Under the pieces are notes generated by a model. The model ran no database searches. It was given only the letters and a program-made list of their open reading frames with translations, and was not told the DNA's origin. Of a DNA stretch of 64,000 bases, positions 1 to 8,491 are shown one piece after another. The DNA comes from Tissierella sp032104385. GTDB taxonomy: Bacteria; Bacillota; Clostridia; Tissierellales; Tissierellaceae. A program made the translations under genes and the position numbers. Within the stretch, counting starts at the first letter, position 1; every line of letters starts with the position of its first letter. The DNA lies in assembly GCF_032104385.1 (NCBI RefSeq), contig NZ_DAMCHJ010000010.1:1-64000 (forward strand), written 5' to 3'.

Positions 1-197
1 TATTTTTCAGTTAAATCTTTAACCCTTTTTTGATTTTCTAAGTCCATTGCGCCTGCAGCCGTTCAGACAAAACATTCTGTTGCTGAAAATACTACTTCTG
101 CAGGAGTGGTCTTTATGCATTCTTCCATAGCTGGTCCTGGTATACCATCTCTGTCACCAATAATGATAACTTTTGTGTTTTCATTAAAAATTGACAT
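1..197 (-). CDS. grdA: Glycine reductase selenoprotein A, GrdA (3' truncated by window edge)
   Basis: Small selenoprotein that takes the carboxymethyl group from protein B on its selenocysteine and passes it to protein C, which yields acetyl phosphate. The start is the ATG at 195-197, preceded by an AAGGAAG ribosome binding site. The N-terminus reads MSIFNENTKVIIIGDRDG. An in-frame TGA at complement 63-65 falls in the motif ECFV-U-TAAGAMDLEN, the conserved C-x-x-Sec centre of GrdA (C42, Sec45), and the frame stays open to the edge at about residue 65. A standard gene finder would stop at the TGA and miss or shorten this gene. It lies 77 bp after grdE in the glycine riboswitch operon. Its identity is near certain; the C-terminal part is outside the window. 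Confidence 0.96.
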
Positions 198-274
198 CTT
201 GCCACTTCCTTTCTTTTTTATATTCTCTTAATCTTTTGTATTATATTTTAATTTAAATACATATATTTATATAA

Positions 275-1571
275 TTAGAATCCTCTAGCGGACATTTTGT
301 TAAATCCAACTTCATTAGTTGCACCTGTTATAGCTTGGATCTCAACTGTAATAGTACCATCAACTGCTAAACTTCCGTCAAATCCACCTGCTATAATATC
401 AACATAATCTAAAGTACCGATTACTTTATCCATCTTTGGTAATACTATTATTTCGTTAGCATTACCACCTGTAACTACTGCGTTAGCTGAAGCATCAGCA
501 TCTGCAAGGGATTGGCTGGCACCATCTCTACCTGCATATTCATCAGTAATTATTACAGTGTCAATACCTTTAGCTTCTATTTTCTTAGTATTCATTATAA
601 GGTCAGTATCTGGGTTACCAAAACCTTCTTGTGAAACTATAACTCCATCAAGTCCTAGGTATTCAGCAAGTTTAGCTGTCCAGTTTGATGATCTTTCTTT
701 ATCAGCTAAATAAACGTTTTCGTTTGTGATTATAACACCTACGAAGTTAAGTGTTTTTCCGTGAACTGCCAAAAGGTCATGAATAACTGGATTATTCATT
801 TGATGATAAGTTGTATTCTTATCACAAGCAGATACACAGTTACCACTTACAATTGCACCATCCATAATTTCAGTTGGATACATTATAGTTGGTACTATTT
901 GTTTAGCATCTACTCCATATACATAAGTGTCATGAAGTAATCCTTGAGTTTGAAGCATTTGAACATATCCTACTTTTGGAAGGTTAGGGTATTTTTCAAT
1001 TCCTTTTAAGAATGGATCTACTTCATATACTTCTACTGTATCTGGTGTCATTGATTTTGCAGTTTCTGCAACATAAGCTGCCGCCTTAAACCCTGCGAAT
1101 CTTACTGCTCTTTCATGATCATGTTGTTTTAATCCTTCTACAGGTTCACATTTTAATACTAAGTTTATTGTTTTGGAGAATGGAGTAAACTCTGCTCCAG
1201 GTCCTGTCATATCTACAATACCTTCTTGGAAACCAACGATTTTACCAGTTGTCATTACAGCACAACCTTTTAATACATTAGTTTTTCCTGAACCTACAAC
1301 ATCAACCTTTGATAATATTCCTGGGAAAACACCTCCTGGACCTTCCACCTTCACTCTTGGTTCTACTACGTCCTTAACAGGTGTAATTCTAACACTTTCA
1401 CCAGGTTTTGCAATATCTACGTCTACTGATGCAAGGTGCTCATCCTCTTTTATCAAGTTAATCAATTCTTCCTTGTTAACTGTTAGCACCCCTTTTTCAA
1501 GTTTGGTTTCATTACCAAATTGAACATCTTTAATTAGCACATGGCCTAATTCCNNNNNNNNNNAGACGCAT
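275..1571 (-). CDS. grdE: Glycine reductase protein B proprotein, GrdE (interrupted by an assembly gap)
   Basis: Proprotein of the substrate-binding component B of glycine reductase. It cleaves itself at a cysteine to give two subunits, one with a pyruvoyl group that forms a Schiff base with glycine. The cleavage region reads VSGNCVSACDKNTTYH. The true start is ATG 1569-1571 behind AGGAGGTG, upstream of ten N at 1554-1563. Deleting the N exactly gives MRLELGHVLIKDVQFG in one frame, the usual GrdE N-terminus, and places the processed cysteine at residue 242, the position I recall for characterised GrdE. Without that correction an internal GTG at 1538-1540 looks like the start (421 aa). The gene sits between trxA and grdA. 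Two hairpins lie in the spacer before it. Confidence 0.95.
1554..1563. other. Assembly gap (10 N) inside grdE
   Basis: Ten N, the same length as the three other gaps, so a placeholder rather than a measured size. The flanks ATGCGTCT and GGAATTAGG join with no missing base to give M-R-L-E-L-G in frame, so the real gap is probably zero bases (or a multiple of three). Confidence 0.9.
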
Positions 1572-1611
1572 AAAATTCACCTCCTCTTATTTTAGCAAGT
1601 ATCTATATCTC

Positions 1612-1675
1612 AATTCTGGGCACAAGGCCCAGAATTAAAACCTTGATATTTGTACTCTTCGAATAAATCTCGAAG
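1612..1675 (-). other. Two hairpins in the trxA-grdE spacer
   Basis: Between the trxA stop and the grdE ribosome binding site lie two inverted repeats. One is a perfect 10-bp stem with a 5-nt loop (1612-1621 with 1627-1636, arm AATTCTGGGC). The other is a 6-bp stem CTTCGA/TCGAAG (1657-1662 with 1670-1675). Neither is followed by a T-run on the minus strand, so they do not look like simple intrinsic terminators. RNA processing, or setting trx versus grd transcript levels, is the more likely role (inference). Confidence 0.6.
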
Positions 1676-1687
1676 TTATTCAATTCA

Positions 1688-2005
1688 TTAAATATATTTT
1701 TTAATTAATTCTTCTACTGATTCTTTTGTAGCTTCATCAGCTACTACTGCATCTATTCTTTCTCCACCTTTATAAATAGCGATTACAGGTAATCCCATAA
1801 CCTTTTGTCCAATAGCAAGTCTTCTTGCCTTTGTAATATCTAATGATGTAAATTTAATTTTGTCACCATATTGTTCTTCATAAGCGTGAACATGTGGCAT
1901 AAGAGCTTTACAAGGTTCACATGTTGGTCCCCAGTAATCTACTAATACATATCCTTCTGCTTGTAATACTTCTGCTTCAAAATTATCCTTATTAAGTTCT
2001 AACAT
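1688..2005 (-). CDS. trxA: Thioredoxin of the glycine reductase operon
   Basis: Thioredoxin, 105 aa, the electron donor that re-reduces the selenoprotein/disulfide centres of glycine reductase. The fold is complete, and the active site is YWGPTCEPCK (C29, C32), so the redox pair is C-E-P-C rather than the usual C-G-P-C. Thioredoxins encoded with glycine reductase are known for atypical active-site dipeptides, so this fits a dedicated partner rather than a general thioredoxin. The conserved cis-proline region reads VMGLPVIAIYK. The gene follows trxB by 52 bp and has an AGGAGG site before its ATG. It shares the riboswitch-controlled transcript with trxB, grdE and grdA. Confidence 0.93.
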   Translation of the reverse strand: MLELNKDNFEAEVLQAEGYVLVDYWGPTCEPCKALMPHVHAYEEQYGDKIKFTSLDITKARRLAIGQKVMGLPVIAIYKGGERIDAVVADEATKESVEELIKKYI

Positions 2006-2057
2006 TTATTATACCTCCTAATTTTATTTTTAAGCATTATTAATTTGACATTAATTA

Positions 2058-2996
2058 TTAGTCTTCAAAGTTTTCATTTATATATTTTTCAGCTTGAACT
2101 GCTGCTATAGCTCCATCAGCAGTAGCTGTAACTACTTGTCTAAGTGATTTAACTCTGTTATCTCCTGCTGCAAATACTCCAGCTACATTAGTCTTCATAT
2201 CATCATCAGTTTTTATATACCCATTTTCCATATTAATTATTCCATCAAATAATTTTGTAGCTGGATTATATCCTACAAATACAAATACTCCAAATGTACC
2301 ATCATCTTCATCTGCGAATATTTCTTTTTCTTCTCCAGTTTTAACATTTTTAACTATCATTGATTCAAGTATGCCATCACCTTTTACTTCAGTGATAACT
2401 GTATCCCACATAAAATTCATCTTTTCGTTTTTAAACGCTTTTTCTTGAATTGATTTAGCTGCTCTTAATTCATCTCTTCTATGAACAATAGTTACTTTTC
2501 TAGCGAATTTTGTTAAGTACATAGCTTCTTCAACGGCTGAATCTCCTCCGCCTACTACAAATACTTCTAAGTCTTCGAAGAAAGCAGCATCACAAGTAGC
2601 ACAGTATGAAACTCCTCTACCAGTTAACTCTTTTTCTCCTGGACATCCTATTGGTCTTGGAATTGCACCAGTTGCTATGATAACTGTTTTTGCTTGATAT
2701 TCTTCTTTAACACCTTTTAAAACTTTTATTTTACCTTCTAATTCTACTGATTTGATTTCATCAATTATTCTCTTTGCACCAAATTCATTAACTTGCTCTA
2801 CCATTCGCTCTATTAAAGATGGTCCACTAGCATTTTGTATAGAGCCTGGATAATTAGCAACTTCATCAGTAGTCTTTATTTGTCCACCTTCGCCCTCTTT
2901 TTCAATAATTAAAGTACTAAGTCTTGCTCTTGATGCATATAGTCCTGCTGCTAAACCTGCTGGACCTGCTCCTATGATTATTACATCATAAATCAT
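2058..2996 (-). CDS. trxB: Thioredoxin reductase
   Basis: NAD(P)H-dependent flavoprotein that reduces TrxA, 312 aa, the normal length for low-molecular-weight thioredoxin reductases. The FAD-binding motif is GAGPAGLAAG (residues 9-18) and the redox pair is CATC (C132, C135). The second nucleotide site is VVGGGDSAVEEA followed by HRRDELRA, the NADPH-type signature. The C-terminal FAD motif reads GVFAAGDNR. It is the first gene after the glycine riboswitch and terminator, with a long leader (about 490 nt from the predicted start of transcription). In several Grd operons a small grdX gene lies at the head; none is present here. The organisation trxB-trxA-grdE-grdA fixes its role as electron supply to glycine reductase. 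Confidence 0.96.
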   Translation of the reverse strand: MIYDVIIIGAGPAGLAAGLYASRARLSTLIIEKEGEGGQIKTTDEVANYPGSIQNASGPSLIERMVEQVNEFGAKRIIDEIKSVELEGKIKVLKGVKEEYQAKTVIIATGAIPRPIGCPGEKELTGRGVSYCATCDAAFFEDLEVFVVGGGDSAVEEAMYLTKFARKVTIVHRRDELRAAKSIQEKAFKNEKMNFMWDTVITEVKGDGILESMIVKNVKTGEEKEIFADEDDGTFGVFVFVGYNPATKLFDGIINMENGYIKTDDDMKTNVAGVFAAGDNRVKSLRQVVTATADGAIAAVQAEKYINENFED

Positions 2997-3237
2997 TTGT
3001 CTTCCTCCCTTAGAAAATATTTTTATGTAGTTCTCTAATAAAATTTTTTAATAACTTTATTGATAATATTCATTTTAAAATATTATTCATCTTTAATTGA
3101 AGAACTATTATAGTTTGTATCAATTACATCAATTTAATTATAATCTTATTGATTTTAAAAAATCAATATAAAGTTTAATTAATTTTCATATTTGTCCTTT
3201 ATTGTTAAGTCTTTATAACACCTGTTACTATTATAAT
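2997..3237 (-). other. Untranslated leader between riboswitch terminator and trxB
   Basis: About 240 very AT-rich bases with no credible reading frame. An ORF-like stretch over 3179-3481 is an artefact of the riboswitch and should not be annotated as a protein. I see no trace of grdX and no second clear promoter. Confidence 0.6.
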
Positions 3238-3279
3238 AAAAAAACAGAATAAATAGGTCATTAGCCCTACTTACTCTGT
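3238..3279 (-). terminator. Riboswitch-controlled intrinsic terminator
   Basis: On the minus strand a 14-bp stem with two G-U wobbles (arms 3266-3279 and 3244-3257, starting ACAGAG and ending TTCTGT) is followed by seven T (complement 3238-3244). The upstream arm contains CAGAGT, which also forms the closing P1 helix of the second glycine aptamer, so the two structures exclude each other. Confidence 0.85.
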
Positions 3280-3442
3280 TCATTGACCTGAGAGATTCTC
3301 CAAACTTGGGTTGCTCCTTCGGTGCTTTCGCTTTCCAGAGTTCTGTCATAACACGGTCCTTTTGCCTGAGAGTTTCATTGTGGATTGGCTGCCCAGCAAC
3401 TTTTTCCTTCGGCGCCATATAAAATATGGTCTCTCCCGCATT
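3280..3442 (-). promoter_or_regulatory. Tandem glycine riboswitch
   Basis: Two consecutive glycine aptamers read on the minus strand. Aptamer I has GCGGGAGAG, GGCGCCGAAGGA and CTCTCAGGCAAAAGGACCG. Aptamer II has ACTCTGG, GCACCGAAGGAGCAA and CTCTCAGG. The P1 helix of aptamer II can form between ACTCTG (complement 3336-3341) and CAGAGT (complement 3273-3278). The second strand of P1 is part of the 5' arm of the terminator that follows, so glycine binding should prevent termination: an ON switch for trxB-trxA-grdE-grdA. Matches the known family; ligand not in doubt, ON logic inferred from the overlap. Confidence 0.95.
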
Positions 3443-3492
3443 AATCATCCAGATAATGCAATTATTTGATAGTTTTTTCACATTTCACTAAT

Positions 3493-3521
3493 ATTATAAT
3501 ATATAAAATATAATTATACAA
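3493..3521 (-). promoter_or_regulatory. SigmaA promoter of the glycine reductase operon
   Basis: -35 TTGTAT (complement 3516-3521), 17-bp spacer, -10 TATAAT (complement 3493-3498), placing the start of transcription near 3485, about 45 nt before the first aptamer. Confidence 0.8.
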
Positions 3522-3543
3522 CCCCTTTTTATATTAATCTTTT

Positions 3544-5166
3544 TTATATATTTTTAGGCTTTGTTTTATAATTATCTAATACATATAATGCTATGTTAGA
3601 ACAGTGGTCTGATACTCTTTCTAAATTAGATATAGCATCTAAAAATATTATTCCAGGTCCTGTTGAGCATAATCCTTTATTTAATCTATCTATATGATTA
3701 GTTCTATTTTTAGATTCTAATTCATCTACTTCATCTTCTATAGCTAAAACTTCCTTAGCTAAAGCTTCGCCATTAGTCTTAAATGCTTCCATTGCTTTTT
3801 GAAATCCTAGTTGGCATTTACCAAAAATCTCATTTAATTCTTCTATAGCATCTTCTGTAAATTGAAGATTTCCTTCCATTCTCTCTTCAGCAAGTTCAAC
3901 TATATTCTCTGCATGGTCTCCAACTCTCTCTATATCATTTACATTGTTAAAAAACACATTAACCTGTTTATGTTCTTCATCTGATAATGGTGCGTTTGAA
4001 AGTCTCACTAGATAATCAGTTATTTCTCTCTGCAACTTATTTATTTTTTGTTCCTGCTCCAAAGCTGGTTCTATTTCTTCATATTTGCCTTCTACAAAAG
4101 CCCTTTGAGCTTTACCTAGATTTTCTTCTACATAATTACCCATTCTTGCAATTTCTTTTCTAACCTGTCCTAATGCTATAGAAGGTGTTTCTATAATTCT
4201 AAAGTCAAGGAATTTTGCTTCGTGAATCTCTACTCTATCGTCTCCAGGAACTATAGCTTTTGCTGCCTTAACTAATAATCCTGCAAAAGGTAATTGTATA
4301 GCCACATTTAATAAATTAAATAATGTATGAGCATTAGCTATTTGCCTTTGAATATCATTTGGAGATATTTTCGTTACTAATTTTTGTATTGGTATTCTCA
4401 AAATTGTCATAAATATAATTGTGCCTATTAAGTTAAATAAAAAATGTATAATTGCTGCCCTTTTTGCTGTCCTATTTGCTCCAACTGATGAAATCATAGC
4501 TGTTGTAGTTGTACCAATATTATCTCCAAAAAGAATTGGAAAGGCAATATTTATATCTAGTAAACCCTGTCCTGCTAATGCTTGCAATAGACCTATAGAT
4601 GCACTACTGCTTTGAACTATAGTAGTAAGCCCTAAACCCACTAACATACCTAAAACCGGATTGTTTAACCTAACCATTATATTCGTAAATGCTGGTAAAT
4701 CTGCTAAGGGCTTTAAGCCATTTCCCATCATATCCATACCTATAAATAGTATACCAAATCCAATAAGTATTTCTGCTATATTTTTTGACTTTTTCTTAGA
4801 AGTTGTCATCCAAATGCCCACACCTATGGCTACTGCCAATGGTGCATAATCTGTTAGTTTAAATGCAATTAATTGAGCAGTTACAGTCGTACCAATATTT
4901 GCACCCATAATAACACCTGCGGCTTGATACAAAGACATAAGTCCAGCGTTAACAAATCCTATTACCATAACTGTAGTAGCAGAGCTACTTTGAATAACCA
5001 TAGTTACTAAAGCACCAACAACAACACCCATCAATCTATTGTTGGTAAGTACTTCTATCAACTTCTTTAACTTTTCACCTGCTGCTTTTTGGAGTCCTGT
5101 TCCCATTATATTCATTCCATATAGAAACAATCCAAGTCCACCAAGTACTGGTAGTGCTATATCCAT
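3544..5166 (-). CDS. Na/phosphate cotransporter family protein (NptA/YjbB type) with PhoU-like tail
   Basis: Membrane protein of the Na+/Pi cotransporter (PF02690) family, about 540 aa. The N-terminal 320 residues hold two inverted repeats with the family motifs GANIGTTVTAQ and GDNIGTTTTAM and two QSSSA segments (MVIQSSSATT, TIVQSSSASI), which mark the paired substrate/sodium sites. Residues from about 340 on form a soluble helical PhoU-like domain (NDIERVGDHAENI, SNLERVSDHCSNIALY). Such fusions may import phosphate or regulate phosphate flux. The start is the ATG at 5164-5166 behind AGGAGG; an upstream TTG at 5170-5172 is less likely. It appears to be a single-gene unit. Confidence 0.88.
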   Translation of the reverse strand: MDIALPVLGGLGLFLYGMNIMGTGLQKAAGEKLKKLIEVLTNNRLMGVVVGALVTMVIQSSSATTVMVIGFVNAGLMSLYQAAGVIMGANIGTTVTAQLIAFKLTDYAPLAVAIGVGIWMTTSKKKSKNIAEILIGFGILFIGMDMMGNGLKPLADLPAFTNIMVRLNNPVLGMLVGLGLTTIVQSSSASIGLLQALAGQGLLDINIAFPILFGDNIGTTTTAMISSVGANRTAKRAAIIHFLFNLIGTIIFMTILRIPIQKLVTKISPNDIQRQIANAHTLFNLLNVAIQLPFAGLLVKAAKAIVPGDDRVEIHEAKFLDFRIIETPSIALGQVRKEIARMGNYVEENLGKAQRAFVEGKYEEIEPALEQEQKINKLQREITDYLVRLSNAPLSDEEHKQVNVFFNNVNDIERVGDHAENIVELAEERMEGNLQFTEDAIEELNEIFGKCQLGFQKAMEAFKTNGEALAKEVLAIEDEVDELESKNRTNHIDRLNKGLCSTGPGIIFLDAISNLERVSDHCSNIALYVLDNYKTKPKNI

Positions 5167-5257
5167 AACCAACCTCCTAGATAAATTTATTAACCTATTT
5201 ATTCTTTTGTTTTTTTACCCATTTTCTTAATATATAATAATTTGTTTTATTTAATTA

Positions 5258-5725
5258 TTATTCTATACTTGGAAAATTTAGCTGCCTCAAGGCTTCATAT
5301 AATATTATATTAACTGAATTTGCTAAATTAAGGGATCTAGCTATATTGTTTCTCATTGGTATTCTAATACCTTTATCCATATTTCCTTCTAATATTTCCT
5401 TAGATAGTCCTTTTGTCTCTTTTCCAAATACGAAAAAAGATCCATCTTTATAATGATTATCTGTATATTTATTTTTTGTTTTAGTAGTAGCATAGTAAAA
5501 TTCACCATTAGGGTATTTTTCTAACACTTCAAAAAAACTATCGTAATAATGTATTTCAACTAGATTCCAATAATCAAGCCCTGCCCTTTTAAGTGCCTTA
5601 TCATCTACAGAAAATCCTAAAGGTCTGACTAAATGAAGTACCGTTCCTGTAAGAGCACAAGTTCTAGCAATATTTCCTGTATTTGAAGGTATTTCTGGTT
5701 CTACAAGTACTATATGTAATGACAT
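5258..5725 (-). CDS. trmL: tRNA (cytidine/uridine-2'-O-)-methyltransferase TrmL
   Basis: SPOUT-fold methyltransferase of the TrmL/YibK (CspR) family, 155 aa, the usual length. It 2'-O-methylates the wobble nucleotide 34 of certain leucine tRNAs. The motifs are the N-terminal VLVEPEIPSNTGNIARTC, the central FVFGKETKGLSKEIL, and the C-terminal knot IRIPMRNNIARSLNLANSVNIILYEALRQ, which binds S-adenosylmethionine. It lies 17 bp after the HAD phosphatase gene and is probably cotranscribed with it. The ribosome binding site is weak. Confidence 0.94.
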   Translation of the reverse strand: MSLHIVLVEPEIPSNTGNIARTCALTGTVLHLVRPLGFSVDDKALKRAGLDYWNLVEIHYYDSFFEVLEKYPNGEFYYATTKTKNKYTDNHYKDGSFFVFGKETKGLSKEILEGNMDKGIRIPMRNNIARSLNLANSVNIILYEALRQLNFPSIE

Positions 5726-5742
5726 AGTTCAGTCATCATCTC

Positions 5743-6555
5743 CTATTCTAATACAAATTTCTCTATTATTTTGGCCACACCATCTTCATCATTTGAGTCT
5801 GTAATATAATCTGCTTGTTTTTTTATAGATTCATCACCATTTCCCATGGCTACACCTAAACCAGCGAACTTAATCATAGATAAATCATTTTCGTTATCAC
5901 CAATAGCAATTACTTCATCTGGGGCTATTTTAAGATTACTACATAATTCCCTTAATCCTTCACCCTTTGATACATTTAATCCCATAGCTTCTATATTATT
6001 AGCCCAAGAACTTGAAGTTTCTATATTATTTAATCCATTTAATTCATCTCTTAATTTTTGTAATTTGTTCTTATCATCATCAATAAATAAAAACTTATAT
6101 ACATTTAAGTCCTTCATGCTAGTTATTTCTTCTAAATTCTTAAATATCTTTATATCAATTCTATTATTATCATCCCCTTCACTATAAAATTTGAGAATTT
6201 CATCAACTCTAATATGGGAATAAAATCTATTTTCATCATAAAAATGATAATAAATATTTTTGCTTCTAGCAAGATTAACTATTTCTTTTACTAAATTATT
6301 ATCTATAGGGTTTTTATAAATAATATTACCATTTTCATCTGCAATTATTGCTCCATTACATGCAATTATTGGATTTCTTAAATCCAAATCCCTAGAATAA
6401 GATAATGCCGATTTCAATACTCTCCCTGTGGATAAAACAATATAGGCACCTTTACCCTTTGCCTTTACTATTGTCTCTTTAGTTTTCTCTGATACCTGAT
6501 TTTTACTATTTAAAAGTGTACCATCCATATCTATAGCAACTAATTTATATTTCAT
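5743..6555 (-). CDS. Cof-type HAD family sugar/nucleotide phosphatase
   Basis: HAD hydrolase of the Cof subfamily (IIB), about 270 aa. Motif I is DMDGTLLN with the nucleophile Asp at the N-terminus, motif II is LSTGR, and motif III/IV is a late lysine followed by AIGDNENDLSMI, which binds Mg2+. A large C2-type cap sits between motifs II and III. Members dephosphorylate sugar phosphates, FMN or other small metabolites, and the substrate cannot be told from sequence. I chose ATG 6553-6555, with GAGGAG eight bases upstream, over an upstream GTG. It is likely cotranscribed with trmL. Confidence 0.9.
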   Translation of the reverse strand: MKYKLVAIDMDGTLLNSKNQVSEKTKETIVKAKGKGAYIVLSTGRVLKSALSYSRDLDLRNPIIACNGAIIADENGNIIYKNPIDNNLVKEIVNLARSKNIYYHFYDENRFYSHIRVDEILKFYSEGDDNNRIDIKIFKNLEEITSMKDLNVYKFLFIDDDKNKLQKLRDELNGLNNIETSSSWANNIEAMGLNVSKGEGLRELCSNLKIAPDEVIAIGDNENDLSMIKFAGLGVAMGNGDESIKKQADYITDSNDEDGVAKIIEKFVLE

Positions 6556-6668
6556 TTTTCTCACTCCTCAACTACTTAATATAACATAAAGAATATAAAA
6601 TTAAAATAGAAAAACAGAGAATAATATCCTATATTTTAGTTTATGGTAAAATATCTTATACTATTAAT

Positions 6669-6706
6669 AATAAACCTCCTATATATTATCTATAGAAAGG
6701 TTTATT
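6669..6706 (-). terminator. Candidate terminator after the lipase gene
   Basis: A 9-bp stem AATAAACCT/AGGTTTATT (6669-6677 with 6698-6706) lies a few bases after the stop of the gene ending at 6714. The stem is AT-rich and the T-run is weak, so moderate support only. Confidence 0.5.
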
Positions 6707-6713
6707 TATCTAT

Positions 6714-7955
6714 TTATTGAAGATTATATTTCAATGGGTTATCTTCAAATTCAACCCCCTTGTTATCTATAGTTATCACTAATACTTTTGATTTTTTTGT
6801 ACCAATAGGTTCTATATCTAATTTAATCTTTAGGTTATTATCACCTGCAACCATTATTAAAAACCTATTATATGATAAGTTTATTGTTTGAACCTTATTA
6901 TCACCAATACTTACATACTCCTCAGCTATTTCATCAACATTTAAAGTCTTAATATTTATTTTATTACAATTATCTGCTAAAACAACATATACTTTCTCTA
7001 CTTTCTCCTCTTTAACTTCTCTGGTCAAAGTCTTACCTAAAATAGTTGCTAGATAATTCTTTGACTTATATAAAATACTTGTATGGTTTCCCTCTAATAT
7101 TGTATTTCTTCCACTTAAATTTCCTAAAGTACTAGCTGTAGTTACAGTACCATCTCCATAACTTGTTTTAAATATTTTCTTTGGCTTACCATCTGCCCAT
7201 TTGATTTTTTCTTTTTCTTTTAAATCTACTATAAATTCTTTATTAGTATAAATTCCTCTACCACTTATAATAAATAAGTCATTTTCATTTATAAAATTCT
7301 TTTCCAACCTGTTTAAAAACGAATTGTCTATCGACATACTTCTTATTGGAATTTCTTCCTTTATACCATTATTTTTCAAAAACAAATAATCTCCATATTC
7401 ATAGCTAGGCAATAAATCCTTTGCAACAGGAAACATCTCTCTTAAAGCTTCTATATAGTTTATTCTTTCAAACAAATAGTAATAAAGTATCAATCCAAGC
7501 TTTAGTCCATTATAAATAATATTATCCTCTATTTTAGGATAAGGAAGTTTTCCTCCACTCCAAAAACAATATGCATCTACAGCTCCTAGATTTGGAGTCC
7601 CTATCATAATTATCTTATCAACAAAAGAAGGATTAAAATAGTTAACATAAGCTCTTCCTAGTAATCCCCCTAAACTATGACCAATGAGTATTACCTTTTT
7701 CATGCCTGTATTGACTTGTGCTTTTTCTACACAATAACACAAATATTTATCTACTGCTTCTAATACAGGAATTTTCCAATTATAATAGCAAATAAATAAA
7801 TCCAAGCCTTCTGTATACCCCATATCATTTAATATCTCAATAAAAGGTCTATAAATTCTTTCTGCCAATCCAAAAGAAAAATCCCCTGTTCCCTTTATTA
7901 TATCATCACCCATAGAACCAAAAAGTCCTGGTATAAAAACAATAGGATAATCCAT
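6714..7955 (-). CDS. Alpha/beta-hydrolase lipase or acyltransferase-like protein
   Basis: 413 aa with an alpha/beta-hydrolase N-terminal domain. The start MDYPIVFIPGLFGS carries the oxyanion-hole type PGLFGS, and the nucleophile elbow is GHSLGG (Ser94). Likely triad partners are Asp268 in YGDGTVT and His291 in EGNHTSIL. The order and spacing resemble the lecithin:cholesterol acyltransferase/lipase class, and there is no signal peptide, so it probably acts in the cytoplasm. The C-terminal 110 residues look like a beta-sandwich and match nothing I recognise. The ribosome binding site is AAAGGGG. Substrate unknown. Confidence 0.78.
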   Translation of the reverse strand: MDYPIVFIPGLFGSMGDDIIKGTGDFSFGLAERIYRPFIEILNDMGYTEGLDLFICYYNWKIPVLEAVDKYLCYCVEKAQVNTGMKKVILIGHSLGGLLGRAYVNYFNPSFVDKIIMIGTPNLGAVDAYCFWSGGKLPYPKIEDNIIYNGLKLGLILYYYLFERINYIEALREMFPVAKDLLPSYEYGDYLFLKNNGIKEEIPIRSMSIDNSFLNRLEKNFINENDLFIISGRGIYTNKEFIVDLKEKEKIKWADGKPKKIFKTSYGDGTVTTASTLGNLSGRNTILEGNHTSILYKSKNYLATILGKTLTREVKEEKVEKVYVVLADNCNKINIKTLNVDEIAEEYVSIGDNKVQTINLSYNRFLIMVAGDNNLKIKLDIEPIGTKKSKVLVITIDNKGVEFEDNPLKYNLQ

Positions 7956-7994
7956 GTCTATTCCCCTTTCTGTTTTTATATCAGGATATTCAAA

Positions 7995-8489
7995 TTACTT
8001 ATATATGTTATGCTTTTCTAATTCTAATAGTTTATCTTTTAGTTCAATCCCTCCTGCAAAGCCTACTAGCTTACCATTAGAACCTACTACTCTATGACAG
8101 GGTACAATTATTGCTATTGGATTCTTATTTAATGCACCGCCAACTGCCCTGGATCCTTTGGGACATCCTACTTTTTCAGCTAACTCTTTATATGTTCTAG
8201 TTTCTCCATAGGGTATATTTAGCAGCTCATTCCATACCTTTTCTTGAAAAGAAGTTCCCTTGAAGGAAAACGGCATAGTAAATTTCTCTAATTCACCTTC
8301 TAAATATCTAATTATTTCTTCATGATAATTGTAGTCCTTGCTCTCTACTTCAACAGGAGTACCATAATATCTTTCTATATATCCAAGGTTGTCCTCTTCT
8401 TTAAAGGAAAGAGCTATTATTCCTGTTTCTGTAAAATATATAGTTAGTTTACCTATAGATGAATCAAATGAGTAAAATTTAGGGTTCAT
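7995..8489 (-). CDS. ogt: Methylated-DNA--protein-cysteine S-methyltransferase
   Basis: Suicide DNA-repair protein that moves the methyl group from O6-methylguanine to its own cysteine; about 164 aa. The active-site motif PCHRVVGSNGKLVGFAGG holds the acceptor cysteine, and the helix-turn-helix region TYKELAEKVGCPKGSRAVGGALNKNP inserts the arginine finger. The start is ATG 8487-8489 (MNPKFYSF) because AAAGGAG lies nine bases before it. A start nine codons upstream would overlap the previous gene. It begins two bases after the DUF2225 stop, suggesting translational coupling. Confidence 0.95.
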   Translation of the reverse strand: MNPKFYSFDSSIGKLTIYFTETGIIALSFKEEDNLGYIERYYGTPVEVESKDYNYHEEIIRYLEGELEKFTMPFSFKGTSFQEKVWNELLNIPYGETRTYKELAEKVGCPKGSRAVGGALNKNPIAIIVPCHRVVGSNGKLVGFAGGIELKDKLLELEKHNIYK

Positions 8490-8491
8490 AT

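Noticed and set aside
1173..1523. Plus-strand frame opposite grdE
   Set aside because: Shadow of the real minus-strand gene; no ribosome binding site and no protein-like sequence.
3179..3481. 100-aa reading frame on the minus strand
   Set aside because: It coincides with the tandem glycine riboswitch and its terminator; the conserved RNA motifs explain the sequence.
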